Of a stretch of 64,000 nucleotides of DNA, positions 37,528-46,213 are shown one piece after another. Source of the stretch: a virus. The first letter of the stretch is position 1, and every line of letters begins with the position of its first letter. The stretch covers positions 34,427 through 98,426 of IMG/VR virus record IMGVR_UViG_3300042521_002634; one strand, written 5' to 3'. The translations under genes and the position numbers were made by a program. The notes under the pieces were generated by a model. It searched no databases and was not told the origin of the DNA. It worked only from the letters and a program-made list of their open reading frames with translations.

Positions 37528-37785
37528 TTATCTTAGCGGAGATTCTCCTCTGACGATGTCCAAGGCTCTTCTCAATCCGAGACTATAGAGTGTCTTGTCG
37601 TCGTCCGACATTTTCTCTTCCCAGTCTTTTATTAGTTCCGTTAGTTGATCCTCAATTGATTTCATAAACGCGTCAACTGGAGTCACGACAGCTTCTGCGA
37701 TCTGCTCAACGGAGGGCTTCTCGTTGTTCACCATCGCGACTGTTATATCTTTAATTATCGTAGAAATGAGCTCTTGTTTCTTCAT
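37528..37785 (-). CDS. Small hypothetical helical protein
   Basis: An 85-residue helical protein (MKKQELISTIIKDITVAMVN ... LYSLGLRRALDIVRGESPLR), overlapping the glycosyltransferase stop by 4 bases (ATGA). Soluble; function unknown. Confidence 0.75.
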   Translation of the reverse strand: MKKQELISTIIKDITVAMVNNEKPSVEQIAEAVVTPVDAFMKSIEDQLTELIKDWEEKMSDDDKTLYSLGLRRALDIVRGESPLR

Positions 37786-38435
37786 ACTTCGTAAACCGTC
37801 TCCTTGTGATGTCTAACCTTTATCGTCGGATCTATCCAGATTTTATATCCTGACTGCTGAGCTTTGGCGCACCATGAGTAGTCTTCTCCAACGTTCACCC
37901 TCATCTCAGATTCAGAGCTCCACTGCAGTCTTGCGATGAGAAACCAAGGTCTTGGCATATTTTCAAAGACTCCAGATTTCACCGCAAGAAACCCAAAGCC
38001 GACGCCGCCAACTTCAACAGGAAGATCGTGGAGGAGGAACTCGACCTTGTTCACTCGCTTGGGCACACCTCGATCGTCTGGGTAATTGACCGCTACTGTG
38101 CCTGCGGTATCTAAAACGTACAGCCCGGAAACGATGTCCTTGTCTGACTGAAGGAGCTTCACAAAGTCGTGAGCATCCCACTCGATATCTGAGTCGATCC
38201 ACACGATCTTGTCGTAGGTGAATTCTCCACCGGCGATCTGATTTGAGTCGTAGTCGTGCTGCCACTTGTCGATAGCGGTCAGCTCTCGTGCCGTCGGCAC
38301 AAACGACGAGTACTTGTTCAAAAATGTGTAATTAAGTCCAAGCGAGTTAAGTACTCGAGTTGTCTTAACCAAACTCTGTACGTACTCGGCATGAAACATT
38401 CTGCCGGGTGTGGCGATTACGACGTTGAAGTGCAC
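37782..38435 (-). CDS. GT-A type glycosyltransferase
   Basis: A 217-residue enzyme with a GTG start at 38435 that overlaps the upstream TAG (TAGTG). The GT-A fold is marked by VVIATPGRMFHAEY, then the metal-binding DxD motif in KIVWIDSDIEWD, and a C-terminal GEDYSWCAKAQQSGY typical of the catalytic acid region. Phage glycosyltransferases can modify DNA, virion proteins or host envelope; the target is unknown. Confidence 0.82.
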   Translation of the reverse strand: MHFNVVIATPGRMFHAEYVQSLVKTTRVLNSLGLNYTFLNKYSSFVPTARELTAIDKWQHDYDSNQIAGGEFTYDKIVWIDSDIEWDAHDFVKLLQSDKDIVSGLYVLDTAGTVAVNYPDDRGVPKRVNKVEFLLHDLPVEVGGVGFGFLAVKSGVFENMPRPWFLIARLQWSSESEMRVNVGEDYSWCAKAQQSGYKIWIDPTIKVRHHKETVYEV

Positions 38436-38941
38436 TATATAGCCGTAAAGCACTCACGGCACAACAGTGCGTTTAGCGCGGATGCTTCATTCTTTTTGTA
38501 GACTCCAGTAGTTCCTTGACCAATCGGAGTTGGAATAATCTTGTCGGTCGGCTGCTCGCATCTATCGCACACGATTGGCACGATCCACTCGAACGATTTG
38601 CCTCGCTTAAGCGCCTCGGCCATTCCGCGACTCAAGGCGTGCTCAGCGCCGGGACCTTCCGTTTTACGAAGAAAGCATCGGGTATCATTTGTCTTAATTA
38701 CCGGACGCGCGTTCTTGCACGGGCAGTGCATGGCCGACGGTTTGCACACGACCTGCCCACGACCCTCGACGATCGTATGCTTGTGCATCGCGTGGCCACA
38801 GACGCAGATCCTCTGGTCTCGAGGACCATTCTCTCGTCTAATCTCAGTAGCCTCTTCAATTTCCTCAAGCGAGACTCCCAGAATTGCCATGGCCTTTTCC
38901 GTCGCTACTCGAGCGGATTCAACAGATTCAACGTCACTCAT
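38435..38941 (-). CDS. Zinc-binding hypothetical protein
   Basis: A 168-residue protein with several Cys/His clusters: ICVCGHAMHKH, KPSAMHCPCKNA, VCDRCEQP and LLCRECF. They suggest two zinc sites. N-terminus acidic and helical. First gene of the leftward unit from 39 kb; its -10 box overlaps a TGTACA palindrome. Confidence 0.75.
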   Translation of the reverse strand: MSDVESVESARVATEKAMAILGVSLEEIEEATEIRRENGPRDQRICVCGHAMHKHTIVEGRGQVVCKPSAMHCPCKNARPVIKTNDTRCFLRKTEGPGAEHALSRGMAEALKRGKSFEWIVPIVCDRCEQPTDKIIPTPIGQGTTGVYKKNEASALNALLCRECFTAI

Positions 38942-38968
38942 TTTTTGTCCGTTCTGTACATTTTTTAT

Positions 38969-38988
38969 TGTACACGTTATTGTGTACA
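38969..38988. promoter_or_regulatory. TGTACAC palindrome overlapping a -10 box
   Basis: TGTACAC-GTTATT-GTGTACA, a perfect 7-bp inverted repeat, with another TGTACA at 38956. On the minus strand the arm reads GTGTACAAT, merging with a TACAAT -10 box for the 38941 gene. This is a likely repressor operator. Confidence 0.6.
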
Positions 38989-39021
38989 GACATCATTGTA
39001 TCACGGCATCGACTATAAAGT

Positions 39022-39167
39022 ATTACTGACTATACAAAAGTAACTATATTTTTGCATACTACTATTTTCAACTATAGTTCTCGTTACCCCTATACGTATA
39101 CGTATACGTGTATACTAAAAATAATTGAATATAGTAGTATGCTATATAGTTAATATAGTCAGTACTA
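39022..39167. repeat. Long imperfect palindrome in AT-rich DNA
   Basis: The left arm (about 39022-39075) and the reverse complement of the right arm (about 39124-39167) share the ordered blocks CTGACTATA, AACTATA, GCATACTACTAT and TTCAA. The centre at 39091-39106 is TATACGTATACGTATA, itself a perfect palindrome. It sits where transcription diverges. Candidate replication origin or protein-loading site. Confidence 0.65.
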
Positions 39168-39690
39168 AGACACTTTGTTGTGCGCGCACACAGAAAATCC
39201 CCTAGTACACTTTTTTCCCTCTCTCTTTCTTTTTTCTTCGTTCTCTTCTTCCTTAGTCAATAACTGCGGCGAAAAACTGCAACTAGGCCCCAAATTCCTA
39301 ACGTACTATACTTGCCCTCTACTCCTCTTCTCACCTCTTCGCACAAGAATAGTACCTTAGGAGCGGCGAACTTTTGACGTCCCAAGAGTGCCTTCCCCTC
39401 CCTCTCCTCCTCCTCCGCTTTCTCTTCTACTAGCGAAATAACCGCGGCGAAAAAATAGCGTCAAAGCATCCCTTCTTCCCCTTCCTCCGCGGCGATAGAA
39501 GAGAGGGCGGTAGGCGCAAGAGCACCCCAAGCGCAGACAGTGACAGCAGTGACGAAGGCGTTCTTCTATAGAAATAACTGCGGCGAAAAATTCAACCTTA
39601 TATATCTCTTCTTCCTCCGCCTCCGCCGTAGAAATAGTTGGCGGAAGAGAGTTCTCGCCGGGGCGGAGAGTAGATATGATTTGACACATC
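39168..39690. other. Gene-free control region with repeats
   Basis: No convincing ORF. Contains polypyrimidine tracts and three copies of AATAACTGCGGCGAAAAA (39259, 39437 with CCGC, and 39573), plus related GCGGCGA words. Probably a regulatory or replication region. Confidence 0.55.
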
Positions 39691-39927
39691 ATGCGATACA
39701 CAGAAGAAGACAGACACGCTAGAGCTCTTCGCAGAGTAAAGGCATGTGTTGAAACGCTGTGCAACGTCGCCGATGATCTTGACGATCCTGAGGAGATCTC
39801 GCGCAGAGCGGATCTGCTTATCGCGATTGAAGATCTTGGAGACGTGACTAGTTATCTAGTAGACGCGACACGAGTCATCGCATGGCGTGACGTTGTACAC
39901 GAACCTTCTGAGGAAAACTACGAATAG
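39691..39927 (+). CDS. Small helical protein
   Basis: A 78-residue protein opening the rightward genes (MRYTEEDRHARALRRVKACV, then SRRADLLIAIEDLGDVTSYL). A TATGAT box ends ten bases before the ATG with no ribosome-binding site, so a leaderless or near-leaderless start is possible. Function unknown. Confidence 0.7.
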   Translation: MRYTEEDRHARALRRVKACVETLCNVADDLDDPEEISRRADLLIAIEDLGDVTSYLVDATRVIAWRDVVHEPSEENYE

Positions 39928-39938
39928 CAAGGAATAGA

Positions 39939-42900
39939 GTGCGAAAAGCTCGATCTGTCTGGGGGAGAGAGCAAAAAGCATTTAGTAAAATAATTAGAAG
40001 CGGAGCGTGGATTCTCGTACCCGCTGCACTGATCGCGCTTGTCATGCCGCCCGTGACGTCAGTTCAGGCCGCCACTATCTCGAATATCTCGAACACAGGT
40101 TTTGAGGATGGAACTTTCACTGGTTGGAACAAAGGTTCTCAGACAGGAACGTTAGGCAACACGATAACTGGCAACGGTAGTGGCGTAACTATATTTACTG
40201 GTTCTCGTACTTTTACTCACGGCTCTAGAGGTGCTGTTGGAAGTCCGTCTAGTCCGTATTACGCACCAGCAGTTGCTTCTGGCAGTTGGACATTCTCCCC
40301 TAATAACGGAACAAATGCTGTTCTGCTTCAACCCAAAGGTGAACAGACTTTTGACCAAGCGGCAAGTGCTTTGAGCCTTTCGGCTGGCTCGGTAACAGAA
40401 ATCAAAAACATGCTTACATCGCAGGCGCAAGCATCAGGCAACGGTCAAGGTACACCGACAGACGCAGCATGGATAACTCGTGAAGTGGAACTTACAGCAG
40501 GAACGACATATACAATGGCGTGGAACTATGTCGGAACTGACTATGTTCCTTTTAACGATGGCTCTATCACATCACTCATTCCTGTGACTGTTACTGGCAC
40601 TCCAGTAGTAACGGTAAACAACTATGTCAAGCAATACGCACTTCTTGGATTCACCAATCCTGGCACTGGCGACTACTCAACAAATTCTTATGGCTCTACG
40701 GGTTGGCAAACTTCAACATATCAAGTCTCTATAAGCGGTACTTATAAACTTGGTTTTGCTTCGTTTAACCTTGACGATTCAGGCTTACCTCCAGCGCTGA
40801 TGGTTGACAGCGAGGCTGGCTCCACTGAGCGTTGCATTTCTGGAACCTGTACATCATTTGGTGGAGTTGCATCAAATAATGAAACTGCTCCAACGGTTGC
40901 GCCTACAACTACAACTACTGTTGCCCAAACCACTACTACCAGTAGTACAACTACCACAAGTACTACGACGACAACTACTACAACTACTACGATTCCTGCA
41001 CCAACATCGCTCGAAGTTACGAGTCTCTTAGATGATGGTTCAAGCGGAACTCTTCGCTGGGCAATCACCCAAGCGAATGCAACCGCAGGTGGAATCTACG
41101 ACGCAATCACTTTTGATATTGATGGCACAATCACCTTGACCAGTGCGCTCCCTCAAGTTACACAAAACCTCACAGTCACAGGAAACGGAAGAACACAGAC
41201 AATAATTGATGGAAACAATCTCTATCGCCCATTCAATATTGCAAGCACCAAGTCACTGACCATTTCGGACATGACTTTAAAGCAAGGACAAGCAACTAAC
41301 GGCGGTCTGATACTTAATGGTTCGGGCACTTTGTCTGCCACCAACATTCGCTTCACTGGAATGAGTGGAGGCTCTGCGGTATTTAACAATAACAATGGCT
41401 CTGTCTCAACCCTAACGAATACAACATTTGACTATCTATATATTGGTATTGCTGGAGACTATGGTTCAACGCCATCGGCTTTAAGTCAAACGGATTCTGA
41501 TTACACAAATCGCACATACGTTTATGATTCGGTTTTTTCTAATAACACCTACGGAATATCTGGACAAAGATTTTTCAAGATAAACAACACGCAATTTTCC
41601 AACAATACACAGGCTGGCGCTTCGTTGAATGGGCTCAACCGTCAACAGGTAACCAACTCGACATTTACTTCAAACGGTATTGGCTTGTATTTCTCGTCTT
41701 GGATTCCAACAAGTTGGGCTGTTGGCGCTGGCAACCAAACAGTTTCAGGTAGTACATTCAACGGCAACACCACTGCTATTCAATTTGCAAACTCTTGGAA
41801 CAACGGGTCAACCAGTTACAACGGAGCAAGCGCAAACTCGTTCTCAACAGCCAGTGGAAATACATTTGGCGTTACTGCGCTAAACACAAACAATTTCTCT
41901 GGCTCTGGGTATGTGGAGTCCAACAACACAATCACTGCGGCTTACCTGAATCCAGTTACGAACTTGACGGCTGTTGCAAACGCAGACGGAAGTGTTGACC
42001 TTGATTGGGATGCATCGGCGGCAAGCAATTGCGTCATCTACGGTTACTCAGTTAGTTTCTACGACCTCACCGTAATTGGTGGAGCAACATCAGGTGGCTG
42101 GGGCGTTTGGACTAATCAAGGAACCAACTACTCGTTGAGCACTGGGATGTTTTCTGGCAGTAACCCTGTCACGACAGGATATGGACCAGTTCGTTTTGGT
42201 ATCAAAGCAATGACGGGCGGGTGTGTTGGGGTTGGAACTGGTAGTTGCACCTATGGCCCTGAAGTAACTATTGATGCAACAGTTATTGACCCGACTCCCG
42301 TAACAACTACTACCACTAGTACAACTACAACAGTTCCCTATCAGCCCGTTCCAGGTCCCAATAATCCTGGTCAATCCGATAACGGAGGCGACTCTTCGCC
42401 AACTGATACAACAGAACCACCATACATAATCCCATTACCTGAAACAGAATCCACAACGGTGACGCTTCCAACAGAAACATTACCTGGAACCGAATTGCCA
42501 ACAGTAACCATCCCAGAAGAGTGGGAATCAACAGAAACAACTTTACTACCAATTGAAGTAGACCCAACAGAAACTGAAACGGTAGTAGTAATAATTCCAC
42601 CAGATGATTATACCGTCACAGACATAGAAGACGACGAGCCAATCACAACGGTCATATTGGACAATATTCTTGAAAATACGTTCACTACTGATATTGAGGC
42701 TGACGAGGTTGGCGCTGTTCTTGACACGCTCCTTGGCGCAGAACTTACCGACGCTCAATTTGACAATGTCCTAGAAGCCGTGTTTACCGAAGATGTTTCG
42801 GCAGATGTATTCACTGAAGCACTGACGACGATGCTGGATGCAGACATCACCAGCGAACAGTTGACAGTAGTTTTGGATTCAGCATTCTCGGAGGATACTT

Positions 42901-43868
42901 CTGCTGAGAATATGGTGTCGGCTTTGGTGTCAATCTTTGATGGTCCGCTTAGTTCTGGTGACCTAGACAAAGTTATGGACGCAGTATTTGACGAGGACAT
43001 TTCGGCTGCAGACACTATGACCGTACTTGACGACTTGCTTGAAACAAATCTCAGTCAAGCAGAAACAGAAGCAATCTTTGACAGCGTGTTTGACGATGAC
43101 CTTTCCGATGCAGAAACCATTGACCTTATCGTTGATGTATTGAAAGACGGTCTTACCGCAGACAATTTGGGCGCCGCACTTGATGCAGTCTTTGACGAAG
43201 AAGTAAGCACCGAGGTTTTGATTGAAACCTTTACCGCAGTCTTGGGTAATGAACTTAACGAAGAGTCGCTCGGCGTCATCGTGGACGTCTTGGAATCGGA
43301 CACGATTACGGGCGAGCAAGTTGGACAAGTTGTCACATTGGTAATTCAACAGGAAGGTGGTATTCCTAGTGACCAAGCAACGGAACTGGCAACGAGCTCC
43401 AAAGTGCTTGAAAGCATTGACGGCGAACAAGCGACAGAAGTGTTTGCCGCAATCGTTGTTGCCGAGGTCTCGCAAGAAGCGGGTACTGAAATTGCCGAGG
43501 CACTTGCGGGAGCTGTAACAGAAGTAAAAGAAGCATTCCAAGAAGAAATCAATGTGTTTGCTGGAGTATTTGACACGTATGTCCCAGTTGACTCTAGCGT
43601 TGATGTTGGAACTCGTCGTTCTCTTGTCGCTGCAGCTGCAGCCGTATCAACCATGGCCGTGGCTGGCACCGCGGCTGCGGGAGCCCCTAGCGCGCCTAGC
43701 GGCGGCAGTTCGGGCAGTGGCAGTGGCAGCGTTAGTGACAGCAACAACGCAGCACGAAAAGAGAATGAAGCCGAGCAAGAAGCTGCAGGAGAGATTGCAG
43801 GTGGAGAAGAAGACGAAGATGACAAAGAGTTTACCCGTAACAGTATCTACAAATATATCGAGGAGTAA
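39939..43868 (+). CDS. Large secreted beta-helix/repeat surface protein
   Basis: A 1309-residue protein with a GTG start after AAGGAATA. Residues about 22-45 are a signal segment (AWILVPAALIALVMPPV). A beta-rich lectin-like region follows. A poly-Thr linker lies at about 320-353. A right-handed beta-helix runs from about 355 to 680, with repeated asparagine-rich turns (NNTQFSNNTQ). An Fn3-like domain spans about 690-790, and a second Thr/Pro linker follows. From about 905 to 1130 there are around seven acidic 34-residue repeats such as LTDAQFDNVLEAVFTEDVSA. A C-terminal hydrophobic segment near 1226-1249 is followed by an acidic tail. Possibly a host-derived surface protein, adhesin or receptor shield. 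Confidence 0.8.
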   Translation: MRKARSVWGREQKAFSKIIRSGAWILVPAALIALVMPPVTSVQAATISNISNTGFEDGTFTGWNKGSQTGTLGNTITGNGSGVTIFTGSRTFTHGSRGAVGSPSSPYYAPAVASGSWTFSPNNGTNAVLLQPKGEQTFDQAASALSLSAGSVTEIKNMLTSQAQASGNGQGTPTDAAWITREVELTAGTTYTMAWNYVGTDYVPFNDGSITSLIPVTVTGTPVVTVNNYVKQYALLGFTNPGTGDYSTNSYGSTGWQTSTYQVSISGTYKLGFASFNLDDSGLPPALMVDSEAGSTERCISGTCTSFGGVASNNETAPTVAPTTTTTVAQTTTTSSTTTTSTTTTTTTTTTIPAPTSLEVTSLLDDGSSGTLRWAITQANATAGGIYDAITFDIDGTITLTSALPQVTQNLTVTGNGRTQTIIDGNNLYRPFNIASTKSLTISDMTLKQGQATNGGLILNGSGTLSATNIRFTGMSGGSAVFNNNNGSVSTLTNTTFDYLYIGIAGDYGSTPSALSQTDSDYTNRTYVYDSVFSNNTYGISGQRFFKINNTQFSNNTQAGASLNGLNRQQVTNSTFTSNGIGLYFSSWIPTSWAVGAGNQTVSGSTFNGNTTAIQFANSWNNGSTSYNGASANSFSTASGNTFGVTALNTNNFSGSGYVESNNTITAAYLNPVTNLTAVANADGSVDLDWDASAASNCVIYGYSVSFYDLTVIGGATSGGWGVWTNQGTNYSLSTGMFSGSNPVTTGYGPVRFGIKAMTGGCVGVGTGSCTYGPEVTIDATVIDPTPVTTTTTSTTTTVPYQPVPGPNNPGQSDNGGDSSPTDTTEPPYIIPLPETESTTVTLPTETLPGTELPTVTIPEEWESTETTLLPIEVDPTETETVVVIIPPDDYTVTDIEDDEPITTVILDNILENTFTTDIEADEVGAVLDTLLGAELTDAQFDNVLEAVFTEDVSADVFTEALTTMLDADITSEQLTVVLDSAFSEDTSAENMVSALVSIFDGPLSSGDLDKVMDAVFDEDISAADTMTVLDDLLETNLSQAETEAIFDSVFDDDLSDAETIDLIVDVLKDGLTADNLGAALDAVFDEEVSTEVLIETFTAVLGNELNEESLGVIVDVLESDTITGEQVGQVVTLVIQQEGGIPSDQATELATSSKVLESIDGEQATEVFAAIVVAEVSQEAGTEIAEALAGAVTEVKEAFQEEINVFAGVFDTYVPVDSSVDVGTRRSLVAAAAAVSTMAVAGTAAAGAPSAPSGGSSGSGSGSVSDSNNAARKENEAEQEAAGEIAGGEEDEDDKEFTRNSIYKYIEE

Positions 43869-43871
43869 GTT

Positions 43872-44069
43872 ATGAAAAGAAAATTCAGTCCAGTAGGCTT
43901 TGCTAAAAAGTTCGCAAACGAGACAGCAGCACTCTCATTTACCCTAGCAGGTAGTGTTGTCGTGTTTATCACGCTGTCTGGCGACACTAGACGAATGGCT
44001 ATGATCGCAACTGGAGTTGCTTTGTTCGTCCATTACGTTCATGTAATGCTCAAGAACGACATGGAGTAG
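43872..44069 (+). CDS. Small membrane protein
   Basis: A 65-residue protein starting 3 bases after the giant surface protein, so it is in the same unit. Basic N-terminus, then two hydrophobic segments (LSFTLAGSVVVFITLSG and MAMIATGVALFVHYVHVML). It may anchor or export the surface protein (inference). Confidence 0.75.
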   Translation: MKRKFSPVGFAKKFANETAALSFTLAGSVVVFITLSGDTRRMAMIATGVALFVHYVHVMLKNDME

Positions 44070-44109
44070 CTCAACACTATTTCTCTTTGTGTGCACTTTT
44101 GTGCTTTAT

Positions 44110-44156
44110 ATGGTTGTATAATCATTGTATAACGCACATATGCTACAGGAGAAATA
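44110..44156 (+). promoter_or_regulatory. Promoter and leader of the two-HTH gene
   Basis: TATAAT-type boxes (GTATAATC near 44116, GTATAACG near 44128) followed by AGGAGAAATA and the ATG at 44157. The TTCCAGAG element is absent. Confidence 0.5.
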
Positions 44157-44651
44157 ATGACATCTGAAGAAAAGAACAACTTAGTCGCAGAATACGCAGA
44201 AAGAATCAAGCCAATACTGTCTCTTGCCAAAAGAGCGTATGGTTCTAGAGCGCAGACGTCTCCTGCGCATGTTGCCAGTGCCGAGTACACTCGGTTACTT
44301 GTTGATTTTGTTGACAAAAAAGGAAGTCTGCTAAGTCTAGCCAATGAGCTTGGAGTCGCGTACTCTGGACTTCGCCGTCGCGTCATGACTGCGGGTCTCA
44401 CTCCAAAATCAGCAGGAAGAAAGAGTGCATCAAAAACTACTCCAGCTACTGACGAGCTGCTCGCTAAAATTAAATCAGCGCGGGCTGAAGGAACACGAGA
44501 ATACTACGAGCAGCTTGCGGCGGCGTACAGCAACGGTGTGTCGCTATCTGCTATAGCACGTGGGCTTGGTCTATCGCACACTTATCCGCTATATTATGGA
44601 ATTCAGCGGCATCAGCTACGTAACCAGCAGAGTCGCTACACAACAAATTAA
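44157..44651 (+). CDS. Protein with two helix-turn-helix segments
   Basis: A 164-residue protein. HTH one (about 54-80): GSLLSLANELGVAYSGLRRR. HTH two (about 125-150): NGVSLSAIARGLGLSHTYPL. A basic linker (GRKSASKTTP) joins them. Similar in layout to the protein at 11643. Likely a DNA-binding regulator. The ATG follows AGGAGAAATA. Confidence 0.75.
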   Translation: MTSEEKNNLVAEYAERIKPILSLAKRAYGSRAQTSPAHVASAEYTRLLVDFVDKKGSLLSLANELGVAYSGLRRRVMTAGLTPKSAGRKSASKTTPATDELLAKIKSARAEGTREYYEQLAAAYSNGVSLSAIARGLGLSHTYPLYYGIQRHQLRNQQSRYTTN

Positions 44652-44659
44652 ATTTTGTA

Positions 44660-45439
44660 ATGGCGCTAAAGGACTTTTCTGTAAGACGTATAAGTGGTTG
44701 CTACTTTGGTGATATACCGCCTACTCCGCTTTCTCATGAAACTCAAGTCCGTTTGCCAGACGCATACGCCGAACTGTTGAATCTTTCACTTGCATACGGT
44801 TATACAATTGGCTATACTCAAGAGCAAAATGGAAAACTAATTCATCATTTGTTTCCAATAAAAAGCACTGAGTCTGAACAGATATCTACGTCATCTAAGG
44901 TAGATCTAGCACTTCACACTGAAACCGCTTTTCATCCTTATAAGCCAGACTACGTAGTTCTTGCGTGTCTTCGCGGCGACAAAAACGCGGCGACAACGTA
45001 CGCTGACGTAAAGACATTAGTCAAATCGCTGAGCGCTCAATCAATAACTGAGCTGCTTAAAACGCAGTACACTACAAGAGTTGATGCAAGTTTTCGGACA
45101 AATGGAGAACAAGACCAACGAGTAGAACTGTCTATACTAGAAGAAACGTCAAATGGATACCAGATAACGCATGATCAAGCGTTTGTTCAAGGAACTAATA
45201 CAAAGGCGCAAACTGCGCTTGACGAGCTAAATAAAGTGATAGCAAGTAACACTGAAGAAGTTACGTTGAGAGCCGGCGATGTTCTTATCATCAATAACAG
45301 TAGAGCAATTCACGGACGTAAGCCATTTAGTCCAAGATATGACGGAACAGACAGGTGGCTTCTTCGTTGTCTCGTCAGAGAAGAGTTGCCGCCAGAGTCT
45401 GAAAGACGCGGCAGTGTTGTTACTACAGAGAGGTTTTAA
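44660..45439 (+). CDS. Clavaminate-synthase-like Fe(II)/2-oxoglutarate oxygenase
   Basis: A 259-residue enzyme of the TauD/clavaminate synthase fold. The facial triad is H86-x-E88 in LHTETAF and H218 in SRAIHGR, with a 2-oxoglutarate-binding Arg at about 236 in DRWLLR. The pattern HTETAFHPYKPDYVVLACLR resembles amino-acid hydroxylases of the clavaminate synthase group. Substrate unknown; a free amino acid, peptide or surface compound are all possible. It sits 8 bases after the HTH gene and overlaps the next start (TAATG). Confidence 0.82.
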   Translation: MALKDFSVRRISGCYFGDIPPTPLSHETQVRLPDAYAELLNLSLAYGYTIGYTQEQNGKLIHHLFPIKSTESEQISTSSKVDLALHTETAFHPYKPDYVVLACLRGDKNAATTYADVKTLVKSLSAQSITELLKTQYTTRVDASFRTNGEQDQRVELSILEETSNGYQITHDQAFVQGTNTKAQTALDELNKVIASNTEEVTLRAGDVLIINNSRAIHGRKPFSPRYDGTDRWLLRCLVREELPPESERRGSVVTTERF

Positions 45440-45834
45440 TGAACGCAGAAACTTACAGAATAGATCTTTCGCATGTCATAGACAGAATGCATAAAGAATA
45501 TGGTAAAAAAATATTCTGTGGAGAGGGTTGGTATCAACTAATTTGGGACTTAGACTATCAGCTAGCTCTTATTGACCCAGACTATACTATCTTTCAAATT
45601 AAAGAAAAATTTGGAGAACTGCGCTTTTACTACAATTCAAAAGACATGCGCAAGTACTACATGATGAGCGAAATCATTGAAAAGTACGAAGCGATGTCAA
45701 CATCAGTATGCGAAGAAACAGGGCTTCCCGGCGAGTTAATGAAAAGCTCTAAAGGAACATATAAAACGTTAAACAGAGAAAACGCACCGAAAGATTACAA
45801 GCCGGTTCATAATTTGTACCATAGCTTAGACTAA
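45439..45834 (+). CDS. Conserved phage hypothetical (KFGELRFYY family)
   Basis: A 131-residue protein coupled to the oxygenase gene. Motif FQIKEKFGELRFYYNSK is recurrent in phage proteins of unknown function, followed by a helix (MSEIIEKYEAMSTSVCEETG) with one Cys. Convergent with the WhiB gene at 45831 (4-base overlap of stops). Confidence 0.75.
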   Translation: MNAETYRIDLSHVIDRMHKEYGKKIFCGEGWYQLIWDLDYQLALIDPDYTIFQIKEKFGELRFYYNSKDMRKYYMMSEIIEKYEAMSTSVCEETGLPGELMKSSKGTYKTLNRENAPKDYKPVHNLYHSLD

Positions 45835-46181
45835 TTAGTTTGTCTTTGTAAAGTTCTGTGAAAACCGCGTAGTTTATGTTTCAGTGAAATGTCGTTGACG
45901 ATGTACCCTTTTCGCCATCTTTCAATTTCTAACTCATCTCCCCAGATGCCGTATTCGCTGTTTCTCCGAGCAAATTGTTTACATTCAATAGCGACGGGGC
46001 AAACTTTGCATATTGCTCTTGCCAACTCTTCGCGCCTTATTCGCGCGCTTTCTTGCTCGTTGTGCGGCTCGTAAAACAGATGAGTCATGCCTTTGCACTC
46101 AGCGTGTGTCATCCACTCGACGTCTTTGTCGAATGCTTTTTTGTATTTTCTATCTATTGATTCGCCAACGTGGCTTCCCAT
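45831..46181 (-). CDS. WhiB-family Fe-S transcriptional regulator (second copy)
   Basis: A 116-residue WhiB-like protein with C29 (HAEC), then C58-x2-C61-x5-C67 (ICKVCPVAIEC) and the turn YGIWGDE. A 22-residue N-terminal extension and a C-terminal basic tail (HKLRGFHRTLQRQTN) distinguish it from the copy at 20805. It likely targets host sigma factors. Confidence 0.92.
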   Translation of the reverse strand: MGSHVGESIDRKYKKAFDKDVEWMTHAECKGMTHLFYEPHNEQESARIRREELARAICKVCPVAIECKQFARRNSEYGIWGDELEIERWRKGYIVNDISLKHKLRGFHRTLQRQTN

Positions 46182-46213
46182 ATTGTAGTTAAATATACTG
46201 CCAACTACGCTGT

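Noticed and set aside
39357-39764. A 135-codon minus-strand frame in the gene-free region near 39.5 kb.
   Set aside because: Composition is driven by polypyrimidine tracts and repeats, it is Arg/Gly-rich without family features, and it overlaps the start of the rightward gene at 39691.
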